Source of the DNA: Eudromia elegans
Lineage: Eukaryota; Chordata; Aves; Tinamiformes; Tinamidae
Assembly (NCBI GenBank): GCA_003342815.1
Contig: PTEX01000145.1
Span: 1,456,201 to 1,520,200 of the forward strand
Direction: 5' to 3'
DNA length: 64,000 bases
Each line of letters opens with the position of its first letter. Positions within the stretch are counted from its first letter, which is position 1. A program made the translations under genes and the position numbers. The notes beneath the pieces were generated by a model, which was given only the letters and a program-made list of their open reading frames with translations, made no database searches and was not told the DNA's origin. This document shows, piece after piece, positions 26,729 to 38,753 of this stretch.

Positions 26729-27935
26729 TCATAGAATCATAGAATCATAGAATACTTAAGGTTGGAAGGGACCTCTAGAGGTCATCTAGTCCAACCCCCC
26801 TGCACACGCAGGGTCACCCAGAGCATGTGGCACAGGGTGGTGTCCAGGTGGGTTTGAAGATCTCCAGAGAAGGAGACTCCACCACCTCTCTGGGCAGCCT
26901 GTTCCAGTGCTCTGTCACCCTCACTGTTAAGAAATTCTTCCTCAAGTTTCTGTGGAACTTTTGGTGCCTCAATTTGTGGCCGTTTTCTCTAGTTCTATCA
27001 CTGGCCACCACTGAGAAGAGGCCCGCCCCATCCTTCTCAATCCATGCTGGCTATTCCTGAGCACCTTCTTCTCCTCCATGTGCCTGGAGACAGCAGTCAG
27101 GATGACCTGCTCCATCACCTTCCCAGGGACAGAGGTCAGGCTCACCGGCCTGTAGTTGCCCGGCTCCTCCTTCTTGCCTTTTTTGAAGACAGGGGTGACA
27201 TTGGCTTTCCTCCAGTCCTCCGGCACCTCCCCCGTTCTCCAGGACCTTTCAAAGATGATGGAGAGCGGCTCGGCTATGACATCCGCCAGCTCGCGCAGCA
27301 CTCTGGGGTGCATCCCATTGGGGCCCATGGATTTGTGGGTGTTGAATTTCCTCAGGTGCTCTCTGACTCAATCTTCCTCTATGCAGGGCAAGTCTTCCTC
27401 TCTCCAGTCCTCCTCTCTTTCCCCTAGGGTCTGAGGGCTGCCCTTGGTAAACACCAAAGCAAAGAAGCCATTCAGCTACTCTGCTTTTTCTGTGTGTCTT
27501 TCTCTTAAAACCAGGGCACTCATCCCATTCACCAGCAGACCCACATTTTCCCTGACCTTCCTTTTGTTGTTAATATATTTGAAAAAGGTTTTCTTGTTGT
27601 TTTTAAGATCCCTCGCCAGGTTACATTCCAAACGTGCCTTAGCTTTCCTGGTTGCGTCTCTGCAATCCCTGATGACATTCCTGTATTTCTCCCAAGGGGC
27701 CTGTCCTTTTTTTCACATTCTGTATACTGCCACCTTCTGCTTGAGCATTGCCACAAGCTCCTTGCTTATCCACGCAGGTCTTCTGCCCCCTCTGCCTGAC
27801 TTCTTACACAGCAGGATGCACTGTTGCTGGGTGTGGAGGAAGTGCTGCTTGAAAAACAACCAGCTCTCCTGGGCCCCTCTTTCTTCTACAGCCCTAGGCC
27901 ATGGGATCTTTCCAAGGAGACAGGTTTTCAAGAAG
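26729..27935 (-). mobile_element. CR1 LINE, internally deleted, with reverse transcriptase remnant
   Basis: On the plus strand it starts with two to three copies of the ATTCTATG-type tail (reversed), then the CR1 3' end. From about 27030 the sequence switches to the CR1 ORF2 reverse-transcriptase region, read on the minus strand. Diagnostic stretches are MGPNGMHPRVLRELADVIAE, TGEVPEDWRKANVTPVFKKG and NYRPVSLTSVPGKVMEQVI. Further right come the linker parts between endonuclease and RT (RRPAWISKELV, near 27750-27790). The centre and C-terminal half of ORF2 is missing. The right boundary near 27935 is approximate. The element is dead. Confidence 0.95.
26969..27328 (-). pseudogene. CR1 ORF2 reverse-transcriptase fragment fused to CR1 3' region
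   Basis: A 119-codon open frame. Its first 90 or so residues are CR1 RT (domain start to the SQHG motif near residue 94), and the rest is translated 3'-end sequence after the deletion junction. It lacks the YADD-type catalytic site, so it cannot encode an active enzyme. It is part of the transposon, not a host gene. Confidence 0.9.
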
Positions 27936-30900
27936 ACAGTATCTTAAATAAGACATTGCTCACTCTTTTGATCCCTACATGCCAGCATTTCCATCTGTAA
28001 AGCAGGTCCACCCTGATATCAGCCGGTGTGGCTGTAGACCATATCAGTGGAAAAGAAGGGATGACTAAATAAACTGTGATTAGAGCTGGTGGAGATTTGA
28101 TATATTGATACTGGGATTGGTTTTTATTATTATATGTGTGGAATATCTCCATATAGAGTCTTGGCTTATTCTTATGAGGGAAAGAAATCAAAATGGTAGA
28201 TATTTCCGGTAAATCAGAAAATGTCTCAGAAAAAAAAAAAAAAAAAGAAGGAAAATTCAGTGGCATTTAGTTTTTAAGCCAAATATTCTCTGCAGGACCT
28301 TTAGCTTCTGTCCTTCTGCCCTTTCTTGTGGGCATTTGGACAAGCAGGTCCACATTAATTCCAGACTTCTAAGGGACATTTAGATATGCATACATGTGTG
28401 AATATTTCTTTCAACGAAAAGGGAGTGTGATAATACAGAGGAGAAGATTACTTTCATAAAAAGTAGCTGGAAAATTCAACTATCTAGGAAAGAAGCCAGT
28501 GAACAAGCTACGTAATACTCTGCATCAGGTCGTGAGGAGGGATTTGTGGTTTCCATTAACTATTAGTATAAATCATGAGGTCCAGGGATCATGCTCGGAT
28601 ATTTCCACTCTTTCAACTGGTGTTTTTCTCAGTTACAAGTAGTTCTCAATCTGAAAAACAGTTAACCTTAGCTGATTTTGATATTGCTAAACCAGTCATA
28701 CACAATCTTCAGTATTTCCACATCATCCTTAGCAAAAGTATAATGTGAGTTACATTAACGCAAGCACTTTTCTTCCTCTTTTTTGAGCACAGCAATTATC
28801 AACATACTATTCAGTTTTCAGCAGATCATATCTTTTTACAATCCCATTCATTCAGGGTCCACCACAATATTACAGTAGTCAGGTCATCTAGAGCCCTTTT
28901 ACATAATGGAGTAGCTGGGCTGAAGCAGTAGTCCTTCTGTATTGACCAGATATGTACATTAGTATTTGTTCCTAGTACAATATTCAGTACTGGGTGGTTA
29001 ATAATATTGGCTTGCTTATGTGGAAAGAAGCCATAGCATTTTGAGCTAGTCTTGGACAGTGCTGTATCTTCATTTCTAATTTCTCAGTCTGTTTCAACCA
29101 CACCATCCTTCTCAGTAATGCCTGGCTTTGAAGTTTTTCCAGAAATGGGGTACTTCTGTCCAGCTTCATGAGTAAGTGTTGCCCCAGGTGCTGTTTAAGA
29201 GCTTTCACATGACATCTTTAAGTTGGCTGTATTTCACTAACGCTGGAGTGATAGGATGTATGGACTACTATTATCCCAATAGGGAAAAAATATATTTTAT
29301 GTATAGATTTAAGAGAAAGAGTCAGTGAAAGTTTTAATACACCATATACCTTCTCATGGGTTCATAAATCTCAGACATACATCCTTCTTTTCTCTGGATT
29401 TCTTTTGTGTATATGTATTTAAATAAAAAATCTAATTCTAATAATAGTGAGATATTTATTTTGACTCTCAACAATCTCCAAGAAGAAGAAAGCAAGAGAT
29501 TATTTTGTTTTTCATTTCTCATTGTCTGCAATAGTGTTGATATAGCTAGAAAAACAAAGGACAGGAAGTTTAAGATTCTTGTCAACAGGAAGCAGTACCA
29601 AAACAGTGGAGAAGCCTGTGTGTCCTACTCCTGTGTCCTCTTTTAGTCAGTACACTGAAGTGCTGCACATGAACCCTTTGCTGGGGAAAGCTGAGTGATG
29701 AGTACCATTTTATTTTAAGAATATAATTTAATTTTTAGTCATCAGTCCACTAAACACTTTGTGATGCATAGTAAAGTTATAACTGAATATGTAATTTTGC
29801 ACTTAAATTTTTGCACTTAGCTCATTCCTTAACTGTGACTGGCTGAAGCAATGCCAATTAAAGCTAAAACAACAATAGGTCTAATCTTTTTGTGTCTTTT
29901 TTTTTTCTTTAACTGATACCTGCAGCGCAATTAGGAGTATAAGTCACTTATAAATCCAAATTACTTTTTATAAAAATAAGAGGGAAATGATCTAGAAAAG
30001 TGGGAAATATCATCAAGGGAAAGCACAAGGACCCTAATAGATTTGCTGACCTTTATTCGTGAGATGGGTTAGTAGTCATTATAAAGCTGTGAATGTACCT
30101 TTAAATAATTTAGATGCAGTTGTTTGCTGCTTTGTGGCACTTCATCAAGGTCTAGAAAGCCAGCAAAACAAAGATAAATATGGAAAATCCTCAGAAATAA
30201 AATAGTCAAAATTACTGTCTCATTACATTTTAGGTGGATTACCTTTAGTTTTCTACTCAGCTGCTTAAAGAGCTTCCAATATGCTCCCAAATAATTAGTT
30301 CCATAATGATGTGGATTCTGAGGCAGAAAAACATGAAGTGAAGATAAAAGTCTTGCATTGAGGCTATATTTCCTCTATTTTCAGTTTAGCTACATTCCTT
30401 AGCAAAATTATGTGGTGTAAGCAGAAAGAAAACAAGAGAGCAAAACCATATGATTGGCATACGTGAAACTGAAAAAAAAAAAAAAAAGGAGAATCAAGTT
30501 TGAGTCTTAGTCACTCCTGTACTGTCTCCTTTGAACAATTAGTATATATCACATTCATTCCACTTTCTTGCACGTTTGAGGAACAAATACATAAGGGGGA
30601 CCTTGGGGGGAAAATTCTGCAACTGAGCTCTGAGAGCTTTTGCAATGGCAGAGTCCTAAAGTCTCAGTTCTCTTTGAATCTGAATATCCAGCAGTGCCTG
30701 TTTTCTGCTGATAGGTGAGCAGAAAACCACCAAGTAGACACCATGAATGAAGACTCCTCACTGGTAGGTACAGTCAGACCCTACCGTATCAGTGAGTAGG
30801 AGACGCTGCTCTCTTTTCCCATGGTTTAGGCTCTCACCTAAAGGTGAGTGTTCATTCTTGCCTGATATCAAGATTATAGCCCTTGGAGGCTACTTTCACA

Positions 30901-30989
30901 TGAAAGGGATACGGGGAAAGTAAAAACTCCAGTACTATTATTCTTGTTTTAATTTTTGTACAAAAAGGTTTTGTACAAAAAGTTGTGAC
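27936..30989. other. Intergenic, no gene seen
   Basis: About 3 kb of AT-rich DNA between the deleted CR1 and the ancient CR1 relic. It has A runs near 28229-28245 and 30472-30487. Nothing else recognised. Confidence 0.65.
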
Positions 30990-32700
30990 AAGAAGGTCAA
31001 TAAAATGAAGCTATTAAGGGTTTCGAAATCAGGCTAGAATATGAAAAGAAGAGGTGAAAGAACACAGATAAGAGATAGGTAAGATGTACTCAGATCAGTA
31101 ATGAATGATTAAATTTGCCCTCTTCTGTACTTAAGGAATTGACTTGAAGAAAAAATATGAATAATTAGCACATGGTTTAGAGACTTCAAGGCAGATGGTA
31201 AGGTCTGCCAGGAGCAAAGAAAGGTCAACTAAATGTGTCAAACTCACTTTGATATTCAGAAAGATACTGAAACAAGTAATTAAATAATCAATTTTAAACA
31301 TTTAGAAGATAATAAATTGACAAGAAACAGCCAACACAAATTTGTCAAGAGCAAGTAATGTCAAAGAAACCAATTTCCTTCTTTGACTACCCAGTGACTT
31401 CTAGTGGTCTAATAGATGGGGAAAAAATTAAAGTTATGAATCTTGGTTTCAAAAAATCTTTCTGATTCCATGACATTTTCTTAAGCAAATTATAGGTATA
31501 TGACTGCATGAAAAGTGTGTATTTCGGGCATATATCTGTATTCAAAATCTATACTCGGAAAAGAATGGCCAGCTGCTGAATAAATGGAAGGATGTATTGA
31601 GTGGGTTACCTAGGAGGATATCCTGGTTCCACTAACACAATCTGTGTTTCATCTGTGATTTACAGCACGGATAAATGCTATAGTAAAATCTTCCAGATAT
31701 ATGTATGTGTTTACGGGTTGTGAGCACTTTGGAGACAGGTTTATAGTTCAAAATTGTCTTGCTAAATTGGATAAAGACTCTGAACTCAAAAGTATTCTTT
31801 CAGTTGTGGTAACTGTAGAGACCTATGTCTGAGAAAACAAAAACAAATGGACACATCCAAAATGGAAAATATTTAACTAGACAGCAAGAGGATAGAAAAT
31901 GTTCAAGGTCTGTAGCAAATCACAAGCAGAGCAAGATGTTTCTCCTAAAGGGGAAAAAAAATAAAAGAGAGAGAAAAGGAGAGAGAGAGAGAAAAAAAAA
32001 GGCAAACATCCCTTAGAGATGTCTGGATACATGGAAGTAATTACTGATGTAATCTTGGCTAACTTCATCTAACTGTCTATAGCAATGGTGCCACAGAGAG
32101 GGCACCACAGTTCAGGAGGAATGTGACCATACTGCAGAGTGTCCAGAAAAGGATTTAAACAAAAAAAAGATTAAATGCTGAGAAATTAATTATTATAAGA
32201 CATAAAAAACTGAGGTGATTTAACAATGCAAAATGGTCAGTGTTGAAAGACCAACCTGCCAGACACCCTTTTGAAAGATTTTCTCTGAGTTAAATACCTG
32301 TATCTTGCTTGAAAAACACATATCTTGACCATATTGCTGTGGTAATTTTTCTGAATTACCAGGACCTCAGGCTAATGAATTTCAAAAAATAAATGCGGTC
32401 ACCATAGACAGATAATGACATGTACCATACAGCTAATCAGACTCATTCACAGTGTATGAGATATTCTATCTGTACATGCTTGAGCTCCCACCTATGACTG
32501 ACCATTAATATTGTACCCAGGAATATAGAGGACATCTTACTTGTTTAGTCTAGAAGACAGAAGTCTGAGTAGGGGACAGCTTTAATACATGTATAAAAAA
32601 TAACCCTGTAAGGGCAACAGTGATCAGTCGTTTTCTGTGTCCTCTGAGGCTAGCTGAGATGTGCTTAAATTATGTAAGGTAGATTTACAATAAATAATGA
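30990..32700 (+). mobile_element. Ancient degraded CR1/L3-like LINE
   Basis: Plus-strand patches fit the old amniote CR1 ORF2 in the right order: TTTGTCAAGAGCAAGTAATG and CCAATTTCCTTCTTTGAC near 31340-31390; ATGTATTGAGTGGGTTACC near 31590; GAGCACTTTGGAGACAGGTT near 31722; GCAAGAGGATAG near 31884; CAGTTCAGGAGGAATGTGACC near 32110; TTGTTTAGTCTAGAAGACAG near 32542; GTAGATTTACAATAAATAATG near 32680. It is full of small gaps and stop codons. A GA-rich stretch (about 31965-32000) and a segment of about 310 bases (32225-32535) interrupt it. The left boundary is vague. Assignment is from remembered consensus, not alignment. Confidence 0.75.
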
Positions 32701-34055
32701 GTAAGAATTTGTATTATGCACCTTTCTCTAATGCGTTATTCGAAGCCTACTTTGTTGAAAGATTCACTAGATAAGCTTGGAAATTAGCTACAAGCAGACC
32801 TCTTTACTCATTAGCTATTAATTTCTAGCTGGAGTGATACCTCCTGAAGTTAGTGATAGCATTGCCAGCTGTAAACAATAACATTAACCAAATTCAATTA
32901 ATTTGGTTATTTAACTGAACTTCTTGCATTTACAAGTATTGTTAATATATCTTAATTGCTGTTCTGGCTAACACTGAAGTGACAAAGAAATATTTCCCTT
33001 TGGATTTGTAGTAATAAGTAGATACAGAAACATTTTCCTCTATCTATGCTTTGAGGTCTTAATATCCACAGGGAAAAAAGTCCAAATCAGTTTCTCATTC
33101 CAATCAATCTTTAGCTATTTACAGAATTTAAAAAAGAGGCAAATATAATGCTGGCAATGTATTTCTTGGTCTTGATGAGATGCATCATTTTATCCTAAGG
33201 GAATGTGTGTCTTGGGAAACAGTTCTATTTAATTTGCAACCATCATCAAGTGAAATGATTTTATTTAGGTAGAAAAAGTATATATGAATTTAATTTACAA
33301 GTGGATTTTAGCAGACTGTGACTCACAACCTTAGGTAATCACTTTGAAAATGTCTACTGCATTATTGAAACTGATTCATTTGAACGATGCATATGAGTAA
33401 AACAAACGTGGTTTCCTATAGCTTTAATCCACTGATAAATAGCTCAAATCTTCTCTTACTATTGTCTGACACCAAGAGATCCAAAGCCTTTTAGCTTTCA
33501 TTTGATTTTCTATTGTAAGGACTGCCCAAACTATAATAGCTAGCAGTGATTAGCCCTATTGATTTTTTAATTATTTTTATTTTTGTGCTACTTGTCATGA
33601 AAATGTCATGCTGTTTTTAAATCAGTTATGGCCTGGCAATTCTCAGGTCAAGCATAAGATCTAGAAATTCCTAAGAGGAATTTTCATTCTGGAACTCATT
33701 GAAGATATTCAATCAGATTGAGGACCGTCATCAGAGTACTTGCATCTTCTTAGACGGCAAGTTACTTGTACTGGCATCCACTGCCTAAAGATCGAGAGCT
33801 TTACCATGAACAGCAGTCTAAGACAACAGGGCTCTATCTGTGGGGATAGGCTAGGCTAGAATCCAGCTAATGGGGCCAATTTTTCTTATGGGAGTTTGAA
33901 AGAGTAATATAGTCAACTTATCTTGGCTGGACCAAGATGTACTGTCTAGTCCTGTGCTTTGCCAGGTTTGAAGGAGAATTAGAGTGTGGATGGAAATTTT
34001 CAACTCCCATTAACTAGTGGAGGATTTAGAGTTCCTGTGATTTAGTCCAGTAATA
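32701..34055. other. Intergenic, no gene seen
   Basis: About 1.35 kb of AT-rich unique-looking sequence between two CR1 copies. No repeat or ORF of note. Confidence 0.65.
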
Positions 34056-34515
34056 ACTGGAGAGAGTCCAGCATAGGGTATGAAGATGGCAGAGGAATGG
34101 AGAACCTGTCATATGAAGAGAGGCTGAGAGAGCTGGGCCTACAGAAGAGAAGGCTGAGAGGTGATCTTATCAGTAGATACAAATGTCTTTAGGGAGGATG
34201 TCAAGATTCTTTGCAGTGCTGTCCAGCAACAGGACAAGAGGCAATGGCCATACGCATAAATACAGGAAATTATGCCTGAATTTGATGAAAAAAAAATCTT
34301 GATTGTAAGGGTGACAGACTACTGCTGGAATAGGTTGTCCAAAGAGGTTGTGGAGTCCCCTCTGGAGATATTCAAGCCCGCCTGGACACAATCCTGTGCC
34401 ATCTACTCTCAGTGAGCCTGCTTGTCCAGGGGGTTTGAACTAGATGATCTCCAGAAGTCCTTCCTCATCAGTCATTCTGTGATTCTGAAGATTCTGAATT
34501 CTGTGATTCTGTTTC
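34056..34515 (+). mobile_element. CR1 LINE, 3' end, moderately old
   Basis: Sense-strand CR1 landmarks appear in order: TGGAGAGAGTCCAGCATAGG, GAGAGGCTGAGAGAGCTGGG, AGGACAAGAGGCAATGGCCA, GGAGTCCCCTCTGGAGATAT, GAACTAGATGATCTCCAGAA, then a repeated TTCTGTGATTCTG tail. It is 5'-truncated and clearly more diverged than the two antisense copies to its left. It comes from a different, older subfamily and has a degraded tail of several imperfect ATTCTGTG units. Confidence 0.93.
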
Positions 34516-35151
34516 TGTGATGCAAAAGCTGGAAATTCCTGTATTCTTCACAACTTTATATTGCAGCTCTCACCGAAAATGTCATCATCATGCAAAATAT
34601 GTTCTATCATCTTATGCATGTTGTCTGTAAAATCATCCTGGAAGTACAATAAGACTTAAGATTGAGGATATAAGCTATTACAGGATGGTCCTGGGAAGTT
34701 TGAGTCTGATTTGAAGGCCTTAGTAATAATCCACTACTATTGAAACTGCACCGCAAACCTAAGAATTTCAAGAGTGGTGTTTAAAAAATATAAGATATCA
34801 TCTAATCATAAAAATTATAATTACTACATTGAAATTATGCAATGCCACGAGGAAAGGGTTAATGGCTGGTTGGAACTGGAGAATTGTTCATAATGGGCAC
34901 AAAATGCCGTCTGTTTTCACAGCATGAGCAGGGAAATTTATGGTACCATCTATCCCAACCATTTCCTTCTCCTCTGATGCATTATAAGAGCATCTAAAGA
35001 AAGCACTTGCTGGCATGTGGTTATGCAAACCGAACTTTTCAAGTCCATGAAGAATGTCAGCAAAGATTGTCAGTCTTGTACACGGATCATTACCGGTCTT
35101 AGCAAGAGCCTGAACTGCAGATTTTAGTTTATCTTCTTTACCTATCTATAT
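34516..35151. other. Intergenic, no gene seen
   Basis: About 640 bases of unique-looking sequence between the CR1 3' end and the TTCC array. Confidence 0.65.
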
Positions 35152-35251
35152 TTCTTTTCCTTCCTTCCTTCCTTCCTTCCTTCCTTCCTTCCTTCCTTCC
35201 TTCCTTCCTTCCTTCCTTCCTTCCTTCCTTCCTTCCTTCCTTCCTTCCTTC
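35152..35251 (+). repeat. TTCC tetranucleotide array at edge of assembly gap
   Basis: About 24 perfect TTCC units run into the gap. The far side resumes with TTCCCTTTCCTTCCC, a decayed version of the same repeat. The array probably spans the gap. Confidence 0.97.
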
Positions 35252-35561
35252 NNNNNNNNNNNNNNNNNNNNNNNNNNNNNNNNNNNNNNNNNNNNNNNNN
35301 NNNNNNNNNNNNNNNNNNNNNNNNNNNNNNNNNNNNNNNNNNNNNNNNNNNNNNNNNNNNNNNNNNNNNNNNNNNNNNNNNNNNNNNNNNNNNNNNNNNN
35401 NNNNNNNNNNNNNNNNNNNNNNNNNNNNNNNNNNNNNNNNNNNNNNNNNNNNNNNNNNNNNNNNNNNNNNNNNNNNNNNNNNNNNNNNNNNNNNNNNNNN
35501 NNNNNNNNNNNNNNNNNNNNNNNNNNNNNNNNNNNNNNNNNNNNNNNNNNNNNNNNNNNNN
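35252..35561. other. Assembly gap, 310 N
   Basis: A run of N with no sequence. It lies inside the TTCC array, so the stated size may be an estimate. Open frames drawn across it are meaningless. Confidence 1.
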
Positions 35562-38157
35562 TTCCCTTTCCTTCCCTTTGCACCCCCTTTTCCCTATTGC
35601 ACAATGATAAGCAGAGCCTTGAAAGACAACAAAAGACAATTGCTTAGAGAACTCATCTAGGAGACCAGAGACGCTTTTGTCATTTCTTATTCATTCAGGC
35701 TGGCGCTTCAATAAACAAAAGGCTTTTATTCTGATTAGAGATACTTCTGCTGAACCAAATAGCAAAAAAACTATCAAATGTTTGTGGCTCAGTTACACAT
35801 GCCTGGAATGCTTATGTTGTGTAGTTTTAGCAGATATGCTCGCCACTTTATGTCTTGCTTTACTGGCTACATTCACGATGTGCACAAATGAATACGGACA
35901 TCACAGAGCATGAATTACATTATTCAGGATGAATAAGAGTGTACCTCAGTGACGCTTTGTGTGCTGCAAAGGCTGAGTCCCTTAGACCAATAAATCTCAG
36001 TGAATTTTGAACCCACCTGACCTAGAGGACCAATTTCTGAATTTTAGCATGAGGTTTGGAATTCTTCTTGTATTCTCCCTTACCCAAATGCCCATACCAT
36101 ATAAAATCCAGGAACATGACTCTGCTTAGCCCTGGAAATAAGAGATTACACTCAAAAACTTTTCAGAATGATTCCTAATTCAGGCACCGCCAAATTTTTC
36201 TCAGAATTAGCCCATGTTGCTCTGCAGCTAAGAACTGGCTACAGCAAGGTGCCCTTGCTCGTGGCTGCACAGGGTTTCTCCTACCTCGATGAGGTGCTTT
36301 GCAACAAGGCAAGTCATGAAGTTCATGCAGAGAGAAGGCAAAGAGAGCAGCACAGGCCCTCTGACACTCCAGGGGGCACAAGCAGGAGACAGAGGACACA
36401 GTGTGGCTGTTGTCCCAGCTGCCTCTCCAGCTTGCACTAGGATGGTGTCTAACATCATCAGGCAGCTGAAACATGAGGTACCCCAGCCTTTCCCTCCATG
36501 CCACGGGGTTGCAGCTGCCCTCCCAGGGCTCACAAACTTTGTTTTCTCGGTTACCCAGAGTCCATCAGGCAGAGAACACGTCTTAGAGCCTGAGAGCTTC
36601 GGGCTGTCCTCAAGGAGGTAAAAGCTGAGAGTTCAAATCTTTTCAGATTTGAGAAGGGATCACGATAGAGCTTTTAAAATGTCATGTGTGGACAGAGGCT
36701 TTTGGAGGATGTGAAATAAAAATCTCTAAGCAAAGGAAGTGGGTTTTTCCAAGGCACCATGCAGCACTCTTGCAATGATGTCTGAGAGCCAAGTCTCGTT
36801 AGCACACTTCCAGCATTTTCTTTTTGGTGTTTTAGGTGTATCCACATGCTGTCTCTTTAACTTCTATGTGGTAAAAATACTTACTCTATAGGGTTTTGCA
36901 CAGGAGAATTGGCAATCAAATTCCCACTCCTGGACCTTGTCACCCAAGCCGCATGTGAACAAGGCCCGCTGTTGAGTGACTGTGTGGAGGACTCTGTGCT
37001 GGCCATGGCTCTTGTAGTTGTCCTTGTGGGCCTGCACCCTGACGTGACACTGAATCAAGTACTGGGTGCTCAAGGGCTATTTTGCATAGGTGTGCACGTT
37101 GCTCTCTGATTTTATAATGAAGTACCAAAGTATCAAATGAAGTACCAAAGAGATCAGTTAGAGATCATCTCTTTCCTCCTTCTGTTGTGCTAGTAGAAGA
37201 AATCTGTCAAGAGCAGCATTTTTATTTCAGTTGTTCTATAAAGCTAAAAGTCCTTTCTCCTCCTCTAATTCTTTTAGATGTGAACTTTTCTGATGCTAGG
37301 AAAGCTTAAATGATTCTCAGCTGGTACTCTTTTCAGATTTTGAGATATTATAGCAATTAATAAAAAGTGAAATCTCATTCATTTTTTTATTTAAAGACAA
37401 CATTTCTTAACAGTCCACAGTTTTAGACACTCTGTTAAGTTAGCACTAAATACATACCTGACTATACAGAATCTGGGAAATTAATATTGTAAGAAAAATC
37501 ATACTAGAACTGAATATTACACAGGTAAAGTAACATATAGCAGCTTCCAAGAAGATAGGGCAAAAGTACCAATGCTGTTACCACTGATAAAAGCTTCAAA
37601 GCAAAATATAGATCATTAAGTTAATTTTGCAGATGTAAAAAACTAGCTTGGTAACTTCTCAGAGTACTGATCATTGATATTTTTGATGATCCTGAGCTCT
37701 AGTAATTTGATAATTCTTGAGGATGTACAAGACCATCAGGTAGAATGATTCATAGCTGCAAGACAATTTGAAACCCGTGCAGATCTGCCTGCTGGAGAAT
37801 CTCCAAAGTGCCAAGGAGCCTTGGGGTGCAGGGTGTCACTGCACAGGCATTGGCATCCTGCTGCTGGCTGCGTAGGAAGAGAGGGGCAGGAAGGGACTGG
37901 TAACAGCAGTAAGAGCTTTCAGGGGCCTCCAGCAACAATACATATGATAAAACAATCTTCACACTGTTGTAATTCATATGGGATCTGTCTTGGCATCTAA
38001 GCCGAACCAAAACACTGTAAGGATGAGGGCAGAAGGCATTTTTCTTCTCCTTATCCCTAGATACAACGTTGAATGCTCCTTGGCCAGTCCTCAGGCTTTC
38101 GGTCTGGTTGCCGTTAAACTAGCAAGACCCATGAAGTACGTGAACACAGACAGATAC
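35562..38157. other. Intergenic, downstream of SLC13A1; no gene seen
   Basis: About 2.6 kb. A patch at about 36175-36620 is low in stop codons, with ORFs of 90-110 codons on both strands, but no frame resembles a known family. Smaller similar patches lie at about 36900-37110 and 37770-37930. These may be decayed repeats or simply less AT-rich DNA. Confidence 0.6.
37123..37152 (+). repeat. Short direct repeat ATGAAGTACCAAAG
   Basis: Two exact copies of the 14-mer lie 20 bases apart start to start, a small local duplication between two repeat-poor stretches. Confidence 0.8.
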
Positions 38158-38163
38158 TTTATT
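38158..38163 (-). promoter_or_regulatory. Candidate distal polyadenylation signal AATAAA
   Basis: AATAAA on the minus strand inside an A-rich context, followed by GTATCTGTCTGTGTTCACG, again GT-rich. Use of this site would give a 3' UTR of about 2.85 kb. Which candidate is used cannot be decided here. Confidence 0.3.
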
Positions 38164-38747
38164 TTAAAAGTACATAAAGGAATTTACACTATAAGATTGA
38201 TCTGACTTATCTGAGTAGTAAAGGAATAGTGCAAAAGCTTTTTTCCATGATGCACTTCTTTTCTGCAGTTTTATTCTTAGTTCTGCTATTTTGAAAGCAC
38301 ATCTTCCGAAAGCAAAGTGAAAATATACTAAATGTAGTGCGGCTGAAAAAAGGAAAAGAAAGATCCAGTACATCTCCTCTACAGAAGTACCTGGCAAAAC
38401 CTTCATTTAATTCATCAGGAGTGGGACCACAAATAAATAGTATGTCATAAATATTACTTATATACTAATATACTAGTCTAATTAGACTTATCTGAGAGAA
38501 AAACCCACAATTTTCTATGAAAATAATGCACACAGCAACTTACAAATAGTTATTTTCTCATCACATATTAATCAGCTCTTAAAATAATTAAGATGCATTT
38601 CTATCATTTGCCACAATATTCACAAACTCTGGACAAAGCAATGAATTTAATGATGACATGCAAAGAACATTTTCTGTTTGCAGTGGGCATGGTGCCCTGT
38701 GCACACAGTCAAAGCCAAATTCGCCATCCATCCAGATAGCCAAGCAT

Positions 38748-38753
38748 TTTATT
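38748..38753 (-). promoter_or_regulatory. Candidate polyadenylation signal AATAAA
   Basis: AATAAA on the minus strand, about 2.27 kb after the SLC13A1 stop. It is followed within about 30-50 bases by TTGGCTTTGACTGTGTGC, a GT-rich element of the type found downstream of cleavage sites. It is one of several candidates. Confidence 0.35.

Noticed and set aside
27044..27434. Plus-strand ORFs of 127 and 92 codons
   Set aside because: They are antisense shadows of the CR1 reverse-transcriptase remnant.
27444..27947. 167-codon plus-strand ORF
   Set aside because: It is antisense to the CR1 ORF2 linker region and carries no family motif.
35142..35639. ORFs of 152 and 165 codons on the minus strand
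   Set aside because: Most of their length is the run of N; the rest is the translated TTCC repeat.
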